Assembly (NCBI RefSeq): GCF_033807715.1
Contig: NC_084606.1
Span: 39,385,767 to 39,449,766, forward strand
Reading direction: 5' to 3'
Source: Cololabis saira
Lineage: Eukaryota; Chordata; Actinopteri; Beloniformes; Belonidae
DNA: 64,000 bases
The notes beneath the pieces were generated by a model. It saw nothing but the letters and a program-made list of their open reading frames with translations. It was not told the DNA's origin and did not search any database. Below are positions 55,401 to 64,000 of this stretch, piece after piece. The translations under genes were made by a program, and so were the position numbers. How positions within the stretch are numbered: position 1 is the stretch's first letter; the number at the start of each line of letters is the position of its first letter.

Positions 55401-57234
55401 CCCTAGTACCGCTCCGATACCGATACCACAGCCCTAGTACCACTCTGATACCGCAGCCCTAGTACCGCTCCGATACCAATACCACAGCCCTAGTACCGCT
55501 CCGATACCAATACCGCAGCCCTAGTACCGCTCCGATACCGATACCGCAGCCCTAGTACCGCTCCGATACCGATACCGCAGCCCTAGTACCGCTCCGATAC
55601 CGATACCGCAGCCCTAGTACCGCTCCGATACTGCAGCCCTAGTACCGCTCCGATACCACAGCCCTAGTACCGCTCTGATACTGATACCGCAGCCCTAGTA
55701 CCGCTCAGATACCACAGCCCTAGTACCGCTCCGATATCACAGCCCTAGTACCGCTCCGATACCGATACCACAGCCCTAGTACCACTCTGATACCGATACC
55801 ACTGCCCTAGTATCACTCTGATACCGCAGCCCTAGTACCGCTCCGATACCAATACCACAGCCCTAGTACCACTCCGATACCGATACCACAGCCCTAGTAC
55901 CACTCTGATACCGATACCACTGCCCTAGTACCACTCTGATACCGCAGCCCTAGTACCGCTCCGATACCAATACCACAGCCCTAGTACCACTCTGATACCG
56001 ATACCACTGCCCTAGTACCACTCTGATACCGCAGCCCTAGTACCGCTCCGATACCAATACCGCAGCCCTAGTACCGCTCCGATACCAATACCGCAGCCCT
56101 AGTACCGCTCCGATACCGATACCACAGCCCTAGTACCGCTCCGATACAGATACCGCAGCCCTAGTACCGCTCCGATACCGCAGCCCTAGTACCGGTCTGA
56201 TACTGATACCGCAGCCCTAGTACCGCTCCGAAACCACAGCCCTAGTACCGGTCCGATATCACAGCCCTAGTACCGCTCCGATACCGATACCGCAGCCCTA
56301 GTACCACTCCGATACCGCAGCCCTAGTACCGCTCCGATACCACAGCCCTAGTACCGCTCTGATACTGATACCGCAGCCCTAGTACTGCTCCAATACCAAT
56401 ACCACAGCCCTAGTACCGCTCCGATATCACAGCCCTAGTACCACTCCGATACCGATACCGCAGCCCTAGTACCGCTCTGATACCGATATCACAGCCCTAG
56501 TACCGCTCCGATACCGATACCACAGCCCTAGTACCACTCTGATACCGATACCACTGCCCTAGTACCACTCTGATACCGCAGCCCTAGTACCGCTCCGATA
56601 CCAATACCACAGCCCTAGTACCGCTCCGATACCGATACCACAGCCCTAGTACCACTCTGATACCGATACCACTGCCCTAGTACCACTCTGATACTGCAGC
56701 CCTAGTACCACTCTGATACCGATACCACTGCCCTAGTACCACTCTGATACCGCAGCCCTAGTACCGCTCCGATACCAATACCACAGCCCTAGTACCACTC
56801 TGATACCGATACCACTGCCCTAGTACCACTCTGATACCACTGCCCTAGTACCACTCTGATACCGCAGCCCTAGTACCACTCTGATACCGATACCACTGCC
56901 CTAGTACCACTCTGATCCCGCAGCCCTAGTACCGTTCTGATACCAATACCGCAGCCCTAGTACCGCTCCGATACCAATACCGCAGCCCTAGTACCGCTCC
57001 GATACCGATACCACAGCCCTAGTGCCGCTCCGATACGATACTGCAGCCCTAGTACCGCTCCGATACCGATACCACAGCCCTAGTACCGCTCCGATACCGA
57101 TACCACAGCCCTAGTACCGCTCTGATACCGATACCACAGCCCTAGTACCGCTCTGATACCGCAGCCCTAGTACCGCTCCGATACCGATACCGCAGCCCTA
57201 GTACCGCTCCGATACCGATACCACAGCCCTAGTA
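37413..57234 (+). repeat. Large satellite array, part 1 (25/31/37-bp monomers)
   Basis: The core is CAGCCCTAGTACCGCTCC followed by one, two or three GATACC hexamers (variants GATACT, AATACC, GATATC, GATTCC), giving monomers of 25, 31 or 37 bases. All are in the same orientation. Diagnostic variants recur at fixed distances: 801 bases (38041/38842), 1609-1610 (38842/40451 and 39848/41458), 6577 (45898/52475, 46828/53405, 48111/54688) and 8201 (42332/50533 and 43175/51376). The array is thus built by repeated large duplications. There are no reading frames or unique spacers. Confidence 0.98.
57230..57234. other. Possible 5-bp target duplication of the Rex1-like LINE (left)
   Basis: TAGTA here and TAGTA at 59368-59372 flank the LINE. 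Removing the LINE and one copy restores the satellite in exact phase. Confidence 0.7.
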
Positions 57235-59367
57235 GAAATAGAAATAGAAATAGAAAGCCTTTATTATCATTATATTTCTACAATGGAATTAGGCAGCAGC
57301 TCCGTCAAAGTGCAAAACAAATGCAAGACTATATAATCAAGTAAACTGTACACAACAAAATGAACAAGAAAAAGTAAACATAAATATATATATACACTAT
57401 AAGGAAAGAGTGAGTGGGAGAATAAAATTTAAATAAAATTAAAATGTACATGAATGGGTGGAGGAATATTGCACTTGGATGGGTGGAAGAATATTGCACT
57501 GAAAGGATGGAAGAGTATTGCACATACATAGGTAAGGAATATTGGGACATTGTGGACAGGAAATAGAAAATATTGCACAGTGTGAGGTAGCTTATGAGTT
57601 CAAAAAGTTCACAGCTTTGGGGAAGAAGCTGTCCCTGAGTCTGTTGGTTCGGGATCGTAAGGACCTGAAGCGCCTCCCAGAGGGCAACAGGTCAAAAAGG
57701 TGGAAACCGGGGTGGGTGTTGTCCTTTAAAATGTTCCTTGCCCTGTTGAGGCAGCGGGAGCTGTAGATGTCAGACAGGGAGGGCAGAGAGGGCAGAGGGC
57801 AGCCGATGATCTTCCGTGCTGTGTTTGCCACCCTCTGCAGCCTCTTCCTGTCTGCCTCCGTGCAGCTGGAGTGCCACACTGTCACGGCGTGGGTCAGCAG
57901 GCTCTCAATGGTGGACCGGTAGAAGGCCACCAGCAGCTGCGTGTTCAAGTTCACCTTCTTGAGCACCCTCAGGAAGTGCAGCCGCTGCTGAGCGTTCTTC
58001 ACCAGTGCAGTGGTGTTGACAGACCAGGAGAGGTCTGCAGTGATGTGGACGCCCAGGAACTTGAAGGACTGCACTTGCTCCACACATCCACCGTTGATGT
58101 GCAGGGGGACGGGGGCGGCTCGATTCCACCTGAAATCCAGGATGAGCTCCTTGGTTTTGGTGGTGTTCAGTGCCAGGTTGTTCAGTGCACACCACTCACC
58201 AAGTTTAAGGACCTCATCTCTGTAGGCCGCCTCGTTTCCCCCTGTGATCAGCCCCACCACCGTTGTGTCATCAGCAAACTTGACAATGACGTTCTCTGGG
58301 TGGGCGGGGCTGCAGTCCGATGTGTAGAGCGAGTACAGAAGTGGGCTCAGCACACAGTCCTGAGGAGAGCCAGTGCTGAGAGTGCGGGGGGAGGAGAGGT
58401 GAGGACCGAGCTTCACGCGCTGGGGTCGGTTCACCAGAAAGTCTTTGATCCAGGAGCAGGTGGATGGTGGGATCCCCAGGGTGCATAGCTTGGGGATTAG
58501 AATGTCCGGTATTATTGTATTGAAGGCTGAGCTGAAGTCGACAAAGAGCATCCTGACGTAGCTCCCCTGTTTCTCCAGGTGACTCAGCGAGTGGAGTGCG
58601 ATGTTTATGGCATCTTCCATCGATCTGTTTGCCCGGTATGCAAACTGGTGTGAGTCCAGGGTGGGGGGGAGACAGGCTTTGATGTGCTTTAAGACCAGTT
58701 TCTCAAAGCACTTGGTGATGACTGGGGTGAGTGCTACAGGGCGGAAGTCGTTGAGAGTTGCAGTGGGTGATTTTTTGGGGATCGGGATGATTGTAGCTGA
58801 TTTCAGGCAGGGTGGGATAACAGCTTGGGCCAGAGACAGGTTGAAAATTGTCGTGAAGACCTGGGCGAGCTGGTTGGCACAAGCCCTGAGCACCTTCCCA
58901 GGTACTCCGTCTGGACCTGCAGCTTTCCTGGGGTTCACTGCACAGAGCACCCGTCTCACGTCCTGCTCCTCAAGAGTGAGTGGGGGGGTGCTGGTGGCTG
59001 GTGGGGGGTGTAGAGGTGGTTGTGGTGATGATGATGTGGTTGAGGGCTGTGTTTGGGACTCAAAGCGGGCAAAGAAGCTGTTCAGCTCCTCTGCCAAGGC
59101 CGCATCTGAGTCCCCGGGTGACACAGCACAGCCTTTGTAGTTGGTCAGGGTCTGTATGCCCTGCCATACCTGCTGGGGGTTGTTGAGGTGGTCCTCCAGC
59201 TTCCTCTTATAGTCCACTTTGGCAGCCTTGATGCCTCTCCTCAGGTCAGCGCGAGCAGCGTTGTACAGGGCTCTGTCACCTGACCTGAAGGCTGAGTCAC
59301 GGGCTCGGAGGAGCCTGCGGACCTGGCACGTCATCCAAGGCTTCTGATTTGGGAATACACGGACCGT
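57235..59367 (-). mobile_element. Rex1-like LINE, 5' truncated, inserted in the satellite
   Basis: The 3' end on the minus strand is a (TATTTC)n tail at 57235-57257. The 5' end is cut inside the coding region at 59367, where codons for VRVFPNQKPWMTCQ are already running. The 5-bp TAGTA flanks and restored satellite phase show insertion into a pre-existing array. The non-coding 3' region is about 330 bases. Assignment to Rex1/Babar is from the RT sequence and the tail. Confidence 0.85.
57592..59367 (-). pseudogene. Rex1-like reverse transcriptase, N-terminus missing
   Basis: It is open from the truncation point to the stop (580 residues from the first Met at 59334). RT motifs: NPRKAAGPDGVPGKVLRAC, LNDFRPVALTPVITKCFEKL, MLFVDFSSAFNTI (motif A), TGSPQDCVLSPLLYSLYTSD (motif B) and VKFADDTTVVG with Asp 355-356. 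Motif B normally has PQG; here Gly is replaced by Asp, which would be expected to harm activity. The C-terminal part has FKFLGVHI and RRFRSLRSRTNR, typical of Rex1 and CR1-type LINEs. The endonuclease is absent because of 5' truncation. Confidence 0.88.
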
Positions 59368-61140
59368 TAGTACCGCTCCGATACCAATACCGCAGCCCTA
59401 CTACCGCTCTGATACCGATACCACAGCCCTAGTACCGCTCCGATACCGCAGCCCTAGTACTGCTCCGATACCGCAGCCCTAGTACCGCTCCGATACCGCA
59501 GCCCTAGTACCGCTCCGATACCGATACCGCAGCCCTAGTACCGCTCCGATACCAATACCGCAGCCCTAGTACCGCTCTGATACCACAGCCCTAGTACCGC
59601 TCCGATACTGCAGCCCTAGTACCGCTCCGATACCACAGCCCTAGTACCGCTCTGATACTGATACCACAGCCCTAGTACCGCTCCGATATCACAGCCCTAG
59701 TACCGCTCCGATACCGATACCACAGCCCTAGTACCACTCTGATACCGATACCACTGCCCTAGTACCACTCTGATACCACTGCCCTAGTACCACTCTGATA
59801 CCAATACCACAGCCCTAGTACCGCTCCGATACAGATACCGCAGCCCTAGTACCGCTCCGATACCGCAGCCCTAGTACCGCTCTGATACTGATACCGCAGC
59901 CCTAGTACCGCTCCGATATCACAGCCCTAGTACCGCTCCGATACCGATACCGCAGCCCTAGTACCACTCCGATACCGCAGCCCTAGTACCGCTCCGATAC
60001 CACAGCCCTAGTACCGCTCCGATACCACAGCCCTAGTACCGCTCTGATACCGACACCGCAGCCCTAGTACCTCTCCGATACCGATACCGCAGCCCTAGTA
60101 CCGCTCCGATACCGATACTGCAGCCCTAGTACCGCTCTGATACCGATACCGCAGCCCTAGTACCGCTCCGATACCGATACTGCAGCCCTAGTACCACTCT
60201 GATACCGATACCACAGCCCTAGTACCGCTCCGATACAGACACCGCAGCCCTAGTACCGCTCCGATACCGACACCGCAGCCCTAGTACCGCTCCGATACCG
60301 ATACCGCAGCCCTAGTACCGCTCCGATACCGACGCCGCAGCCCTAGTACCGCTCCGATACCGATACTGCAGCCCTAGTACCGCTCCGATACCACAGCCCT
60401 AGTACCGCTCTGATACTGATACCGCAGCCCTAGTACTGCTCCGATACCAATACCACAGCCCTAGTACCACTCCGATATCACAGCCCTAGTACCACTCCGA
60501 TACCGATACCGCAGCCCTAGTACCGCTCCGATACCAATACCGCAGCCCTAGTACTGCTCCGATACCAATACCACAGCCCTAGTACCACTCCGATATCACA
60601 GCCCTAGTACCACTCCGATACCGATACCACAGCCCTAGTACCACTCCGATACCGATACCGCAGCCCTAGTACCGCTCCGATACCAATACCACAGCCCTAG
60701 TACCACTCCGATATCACAGCCCTAGTACCGCTCCGATACCGATACCACAGCCCTAGTACCACTCTGATACCGATACCACTGCCCTAGTACCACTCTGATA
60801 CCAACACCGCAGCCCTAGTACCGCTCCGATACCGATACTGCAGCCCTAGTACCGCTCCGATACCGATACCACAGCCCTAGTACCGCTCCGATACCGATAC
60901 TGCAGCCCTAGTACCGCTCCGATACCACAGCCCTAGTACCGCTCTGATACTGATACCGCAGCCCTAGTACCGCTCCGATACCAATACCACAGCCCTAGTA
61001 CCGCTCCGATATCACAGCCCTAGTACCGCTCCGATACCGATACCACAGCCCTAGTACCACTCTGATACCGACACCGCAGCCCTAGTACCGCTCCGATACC
61101 GATACCGCAGCCCTAGTACCGCTCCGATACCAATACCGAT
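59368..61140 (+). repeat. Satellite array, part 2
   Basis: The same monomers and orientation as part 1, beginning with TAGTACCGCTCC at the LINE border. The last monomers become irregular (ACCAATACCGATCCGATACC near 61125) and merge into the subterminal region of the hAT at 61141. ACACCG variants (60052, 60241, 60781) are concentrated in this part, so it has exchanged little with part 1. Confidence 0.97.
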
Positions 61141-61874
61141 CCGATACCAGCGCATATTTCTATCTCTCTGTTCTGACCAATATGTTCTTTTTTTAGTACT
61201 TATTTTGTACTGTGGAATAATAGAAAATGCTTGATGAAGTGACATTACTCAGAATGAGAATAACATACTTCCTGAGATGAATGGACCACAACAATAGGCT
61301 ATTATGACAAAACTTGAGCCATTTATTAGATATTCCGTTTTTTTTACATAAACTAGGCAGCAGCATTAAATAAAATAAATAACAACTCAACATGAAAAAG
61401 CCAATATGAAAAATTTAAAAACAAATTTACTAAAAGTAGGCTTTGTTTGACATCTGTTACCATAAATAAAAGTCATGACTTCCGAAGTCAGATAAATTCT
61501 GCTGCCAGTAGCAACCTGTGTTGCTGAGTAATCCCACATTACTCACTACTGACAGGGCTGGTCATCAAGCACAAACTGCACAATCTTTTCTGTAATTGCT
61601 TTTCCCTTCTTGCTGTTTCGTTGGAGTTGTTCACGCTTTTCAAATGTTTGTAACAACGTTGGTTGTTTGAGGGAGCCGCCGGACCGAGGGAGTGCTGTTG
61701 TTTGTTTGCTTTTGTTTGTTTGTTGTGTTTGTTGTGTTATGCTGCTTTCACATAGAGCGCCGTTTGCGCGGCGCCCACCGCCGGGTAGGGCGCGGAGTCG
61801 GCGCAGACTCTGCGCCCTCTCGCGCAGGCAGAGCAGCCCGCTGTTGCGCTGCGGTAGCACATACTGTACACAAT

Positions 61875-62464
61875 GACTGCGTTTCCATGCATCAATAACC
61901 CTTTTAAAACCTGAGTATTGGCAATAACCCGAATTTGCAAGGCCATGTAAACACCAATAACCCCTTTGAATAACCAGAATTTGCTGATACTCCGGTTTTT
62001 AAAAACCCGAATTTGACCCCTGGGTTACTCCTTTTAAAACCCGAATATTGGGTCATGTAAACACCAAATGGAATCCTGGTCTTTTGAGTCCAGGAAGTTC
62101 TTATAAACACGGAGAAACGCAAGACCAGGAGGAGACTAATCACTTCATAAATGTAATGAAGGATATGAACATTTCTGCATTTGTAGACGGTAGAAAGTAC
62201 CGGAATAGCCAGATTTACAAGAAGGTGAGAGAAAAGTTGAGCGAAGCAGCATTTGTTTTGAATTTGGATACAGGAAGAAGAAGCAGAAATGACGGGAATT
62301 GCATCATGACATTCTCCGTGCGTCGCTGGTTTGATCCAGATATCCCGAATGATTAATTACCATGTAAACAGTGTTTGCTCACACAAGGAAACGGAATATT
62401 CTGAATGTTTCAGTAACCGGAATATTAGCAATAACCTGAATTTTGACTGCATGTAAACGTAGTC
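61875..62464 (+). mobile_element. Second Harbinger-like element, nested, with a Myb/SANT-like frame
   Basis: The ends GACTGCGTTTCCATGCATCA and CTGCATGTAAACGTAGTC are inverse-like, with AAT on both sides (61872-61874 and 62465-62467). The subterminal DNA is packed with AATAACC/GGTTATT-type and GAATATT motifs in both directions. It carries one coding remnant at 62048-62356. Confidence 0.65.
62048..62356 (+). pseudogene. Myb/SANT-like protein of a Harbinger element, partial
   Basis: The frame shows EETNHFINVMKDMNISAFVD then GRKYRNSQIYKKVREKLSEA. The spacing Glu-Glu-Thr...Met-Lys-Asp...Lys-Lys-Val-Arg-Glu-Lys-Leu is that of the Myb/SANT-like DNA-binding protein that accompanies the Harbinger transposase and helps it bind ends. 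Only this one domain remains (about 45 residues of good match) and a stop is at 62354-62356. The real start may be downstream of 62048. No transposase gene is in the element. Confidence 0.6.
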
Positions 62465-62850
62465 AATGGATGTGATCGCCGGCGGCGGTCTGCCCTTTGC
62501 GCCCTCTACGTGAAAGGGGCTTTAAACCGACCTGCATCGGCAGCACCGCGTGAGACTTGTGCTTCACACGTTTTCCACTCTGCCTTTCTAGTTTTTCATC
62601 CTTTACTTTAAAGTATTGCCACACCGCTGACATTTTATGCTCTCACTCTCGGTTGTTGTTATCACGTGAGCTCCCCCTCTCCTTTCTTCCTCGCGTGTGA
62701 GAAGAAAGTGCTGGATGGAAAAGCTAGTGCTAGTATCGCAGCGCTAGGATCGCAGTTTTCCCCTGCACTGCGATCCGATCCGATCCGTGTTTTTTGGCTG
62801 GATCGCAGCATATTTTCGATCCGCGGATCGGATCGCAGCATCCCTAATCA

Positions 62851-63348
62851 TTACTTTACTATAATACTACAATATAATAGAGACTTCAGCATCAACATGT
62901 GGTGACACTTTAATGCTGAAGGACAAACCCAAGAAAACGTTGATTTATTGTGCTCATTGAGCTGCAGAGGTGGAGAGTGGACCCTGATTATATTAACCCC
63001 CCCCCCCACACACACACACACACACACACACTTTCTCAGAATTACACTACAAAAGAAAAGCAGTTGGTTTTTTTCCGTCATGCTCTGACCTTGGCTGGAA
63101 GAGCGAGTGGCAGATGTCCTCCCCAACGGGAGCAGACCTGTTCACCCCCCCCCTCCGACCATCCTGTCTGTCTGCACTCCCCACACTCTCCTGTTCTTAC
63201 TCACACACACTTCCACGCAGCAAATGAAAAATGTAGGAAGGAACAGGAAGTCTGTTTTGGAGCTTCTGAGGTTAAACTGAGGGAAGAAGCTCATTTGTTC
63301 GTAGTGGCAACATGAAATAAAGGAAGTCTAGGCAATAGAAGGGAATGC
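62851..63348. other. Stretch with a C run and (CA)n, no gene
   Basis: A C run at 62997-63006 is followed by (CA)n to 63031. The remainder has short frames without motifs. Confidence 0.5.
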
Positions 63349-64000
63349 ATTGACGTCACTTCCCCACTGGACCACGCCCCCTTACTCGCACTGAGTGGCA
63401 AAAACAGCTGCAACTAGTAGGGGAAACTGTGGAAAAGACGGGATAACAGTCGATTATCGGCTTAAATTACCGTCAGTTGGACTTGACAGTGACCCGTACA
63501 GTTACCCCAAGAACCAGTGGTCCATGGACATTAATATTTGGTACAGTTACCCCAAGAACCAGTGGTCCATGGACATTAATATTTGGTACAGTTACCCCAA
63601 GAACCAGTGGTCCATGGACATTAATATTTGGTACAGTTACCCCAAGAACCAGTGGTCCATGGACATTAATATTTGGTACAGTTACCAAGAACCAGTGGTC
63701 CATGGACATTAATATTTGGTACAGTTACCCCAAGAACCAGTGGTCCATGGACATTAATATTTGGTACAGTTACCCCAAGAACCAGTGGTCCATGGACATT
63801 AATATTTGGTACAGTTACCAAGAACCAGTGGTCCATGGACGTTAATATTTGGTACAGTTACCAAGAACCAGTGGTCCATGGACATTAATATTTGGTACAG
63901 TTACCAAGAACCAGTGGTCCATGGACATTAATATTTGGTACAGTTACCAAGAACCAGTGGTCTATCGACATTAATATTTGGTACAGTTACCCCAAGAACC
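63349..64000 (+). repeat. 43/45-bp minisatellite locus 2, with coding-like leader; runs off the window
   Basis: The same flank as locus 1, CATTGACGTCACTTCCCCA at 63349, then about 110 bases absent from locus 1, then GACAGTGACCCGTACAGTTA and the same units (about 11, to the window end). An open frame from GTG 63395 to 63712 reads GNCGKDGITVDYRLKLPSVG, then LDSDPYSYP and repeated KNQWSMDINIWYSYP. The first four units are 45 bases and keep the frame; a 43-base unit then shifts it. This supports a coding origin of the unit. The right end lies outside the window. Confidence 0.85.

Larger units (their letters stand above)
61740..62521. mobile_element. Harbinger-like element nested in the hAT
   Basis: The ends TGCTGCTTTCACATAGAGCG and GCGCCCTCTACGTGAAAGGG (imperfect inverses) are flanked by TTA at 61737-61739 and 62522-62524. 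The subterminal DNA is GC-rich (GCGCGGCGCCCACCGCC). It contains a second element at 61875-62464. Confidence 0.65.
61546..62633 (-). pseudogene. hAT transposase N-terminal remnant, split
   Basis: The minus strand start codon at 62631-62633 gives MSAVWQYFKVKDEKLER, the usual opening of ZBED-like hAT transposases before the BED finger. The Cys-containing finger is not found; a Harbinger-like element occupies 61740-62521. Left of it the frame continues with LKQPTLLQTFEKREQLQ and KAITEKIVQFVLDDQP, the segment after the BED finger, and stops at 61546-61548. The rest of the transposase is missing. Confidence 0.7.
61141..62850 (-). mobile_element. hAT (ZBED-type) element with nested Harbinger-like insertions
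   Basis: On the minus strand it starts TAGGGATGCTGCGATCC (62831-62847), then GATCCGATCC-type repeats, a transposase start at 62633 and, beyond an insertion (61740-62521), the region after the BED finger. It runs left to the satellite border, where GATACC-like repeats stand in for the terminus. No left terminus in the form TAGGG is seen on the plus strand, so the satellite may replace it. Confidence 0.65.

Noticed and set aside
57871..59186. Plus-strand open frames of up to 205 codons
   Set aside because: They are the antisense of the Rex1-like RT frame.
37413..61140. CRISPR array or telomeric repeat because of regular CCCTAG units
   Set aside because: No unique spacers, monomers are contiguous, and the unit is not CCCTAA; it is an ordinary satellite with higher-order structure.

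Overview
The window looks like repeat-dominated, heterochromatin-like DNA from a teleost fish. I found no intact host gene. The evidence for a teleost is the combination of element types: a Rex1-like LINE, a fish-type L1 with a G-rich 3' region, a BEL/Pao retrotransposon, tRNA-headed SINEs, several hAT, Harbinger, piggyBac-like and CACTA-like elements, and the TA-flanked palindromic MITE with CAGGACTG ends. Family names come from recognition of motifs and terminal sequences, not from a database search.

Layout. 1-5.6 kb: MITE, SINE and hAT fragments, a (GGAA)n tract and a 20-bp minisatellite of about 51 copies. 5.68-13.53 kb: one near full-length L1 flanked by a 13-bp target-site duplication, with ORF1 intact, ORF2 broken once, and a long G-rich 3' region. 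13.5-16.5 kb: nested Harbinger-like MITEs and a second piggyBac-like/(TTCC)n element. 16.66-18.87 kb: a terminal-inverted-repeat element carrying a captured ITS2/28S ribosomal DNA piece, itself split by a piggyBac-like insertion at a TTAA. 20.4-25.1 kb (minus strand): a BEL/Pao element that has lost the reverse transcriptase core. 25.1-27.6 kb: a hAT transposase pseudogene. 27.6-37.3 kb: small elements, including hAT copies with perfect 8-bp duplications, a pogo-like remnant, a foldback element and a minisatellite that seems to have grown out of a coding segment.

37.4-61.1 kb is one satellite array (about 21.6 kb of satellite) built of 25, 31 and 37 bp monomers with higher-order duplication. 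It is interrupted once by a 5'-truncated Rex1-like LINE (57.2-59.4 kb). Its right edge runs into a hAT element (61.1-62.85 kb) whose transposase remnant is split by a Harbinger-like element that holds another Harbinger-like element. The window ends in a second copy of the coding-derived minisatellite (63.35-64.0 kb), in the same orientation as the first copy 32 kb away.

Nothing here works together as a pathway. The relationships are of nesting and relative age: satellite before Rex1 insertion, rDNA capture before piggyBac-like insertion, minisatellite before nested hAT, hAT before Harbinger before inner Harbinger. The strongest leads are the rDNA capture, the coding-derived minisatellite at two loci, and the hAT-edge satellite with its large internal duplications.
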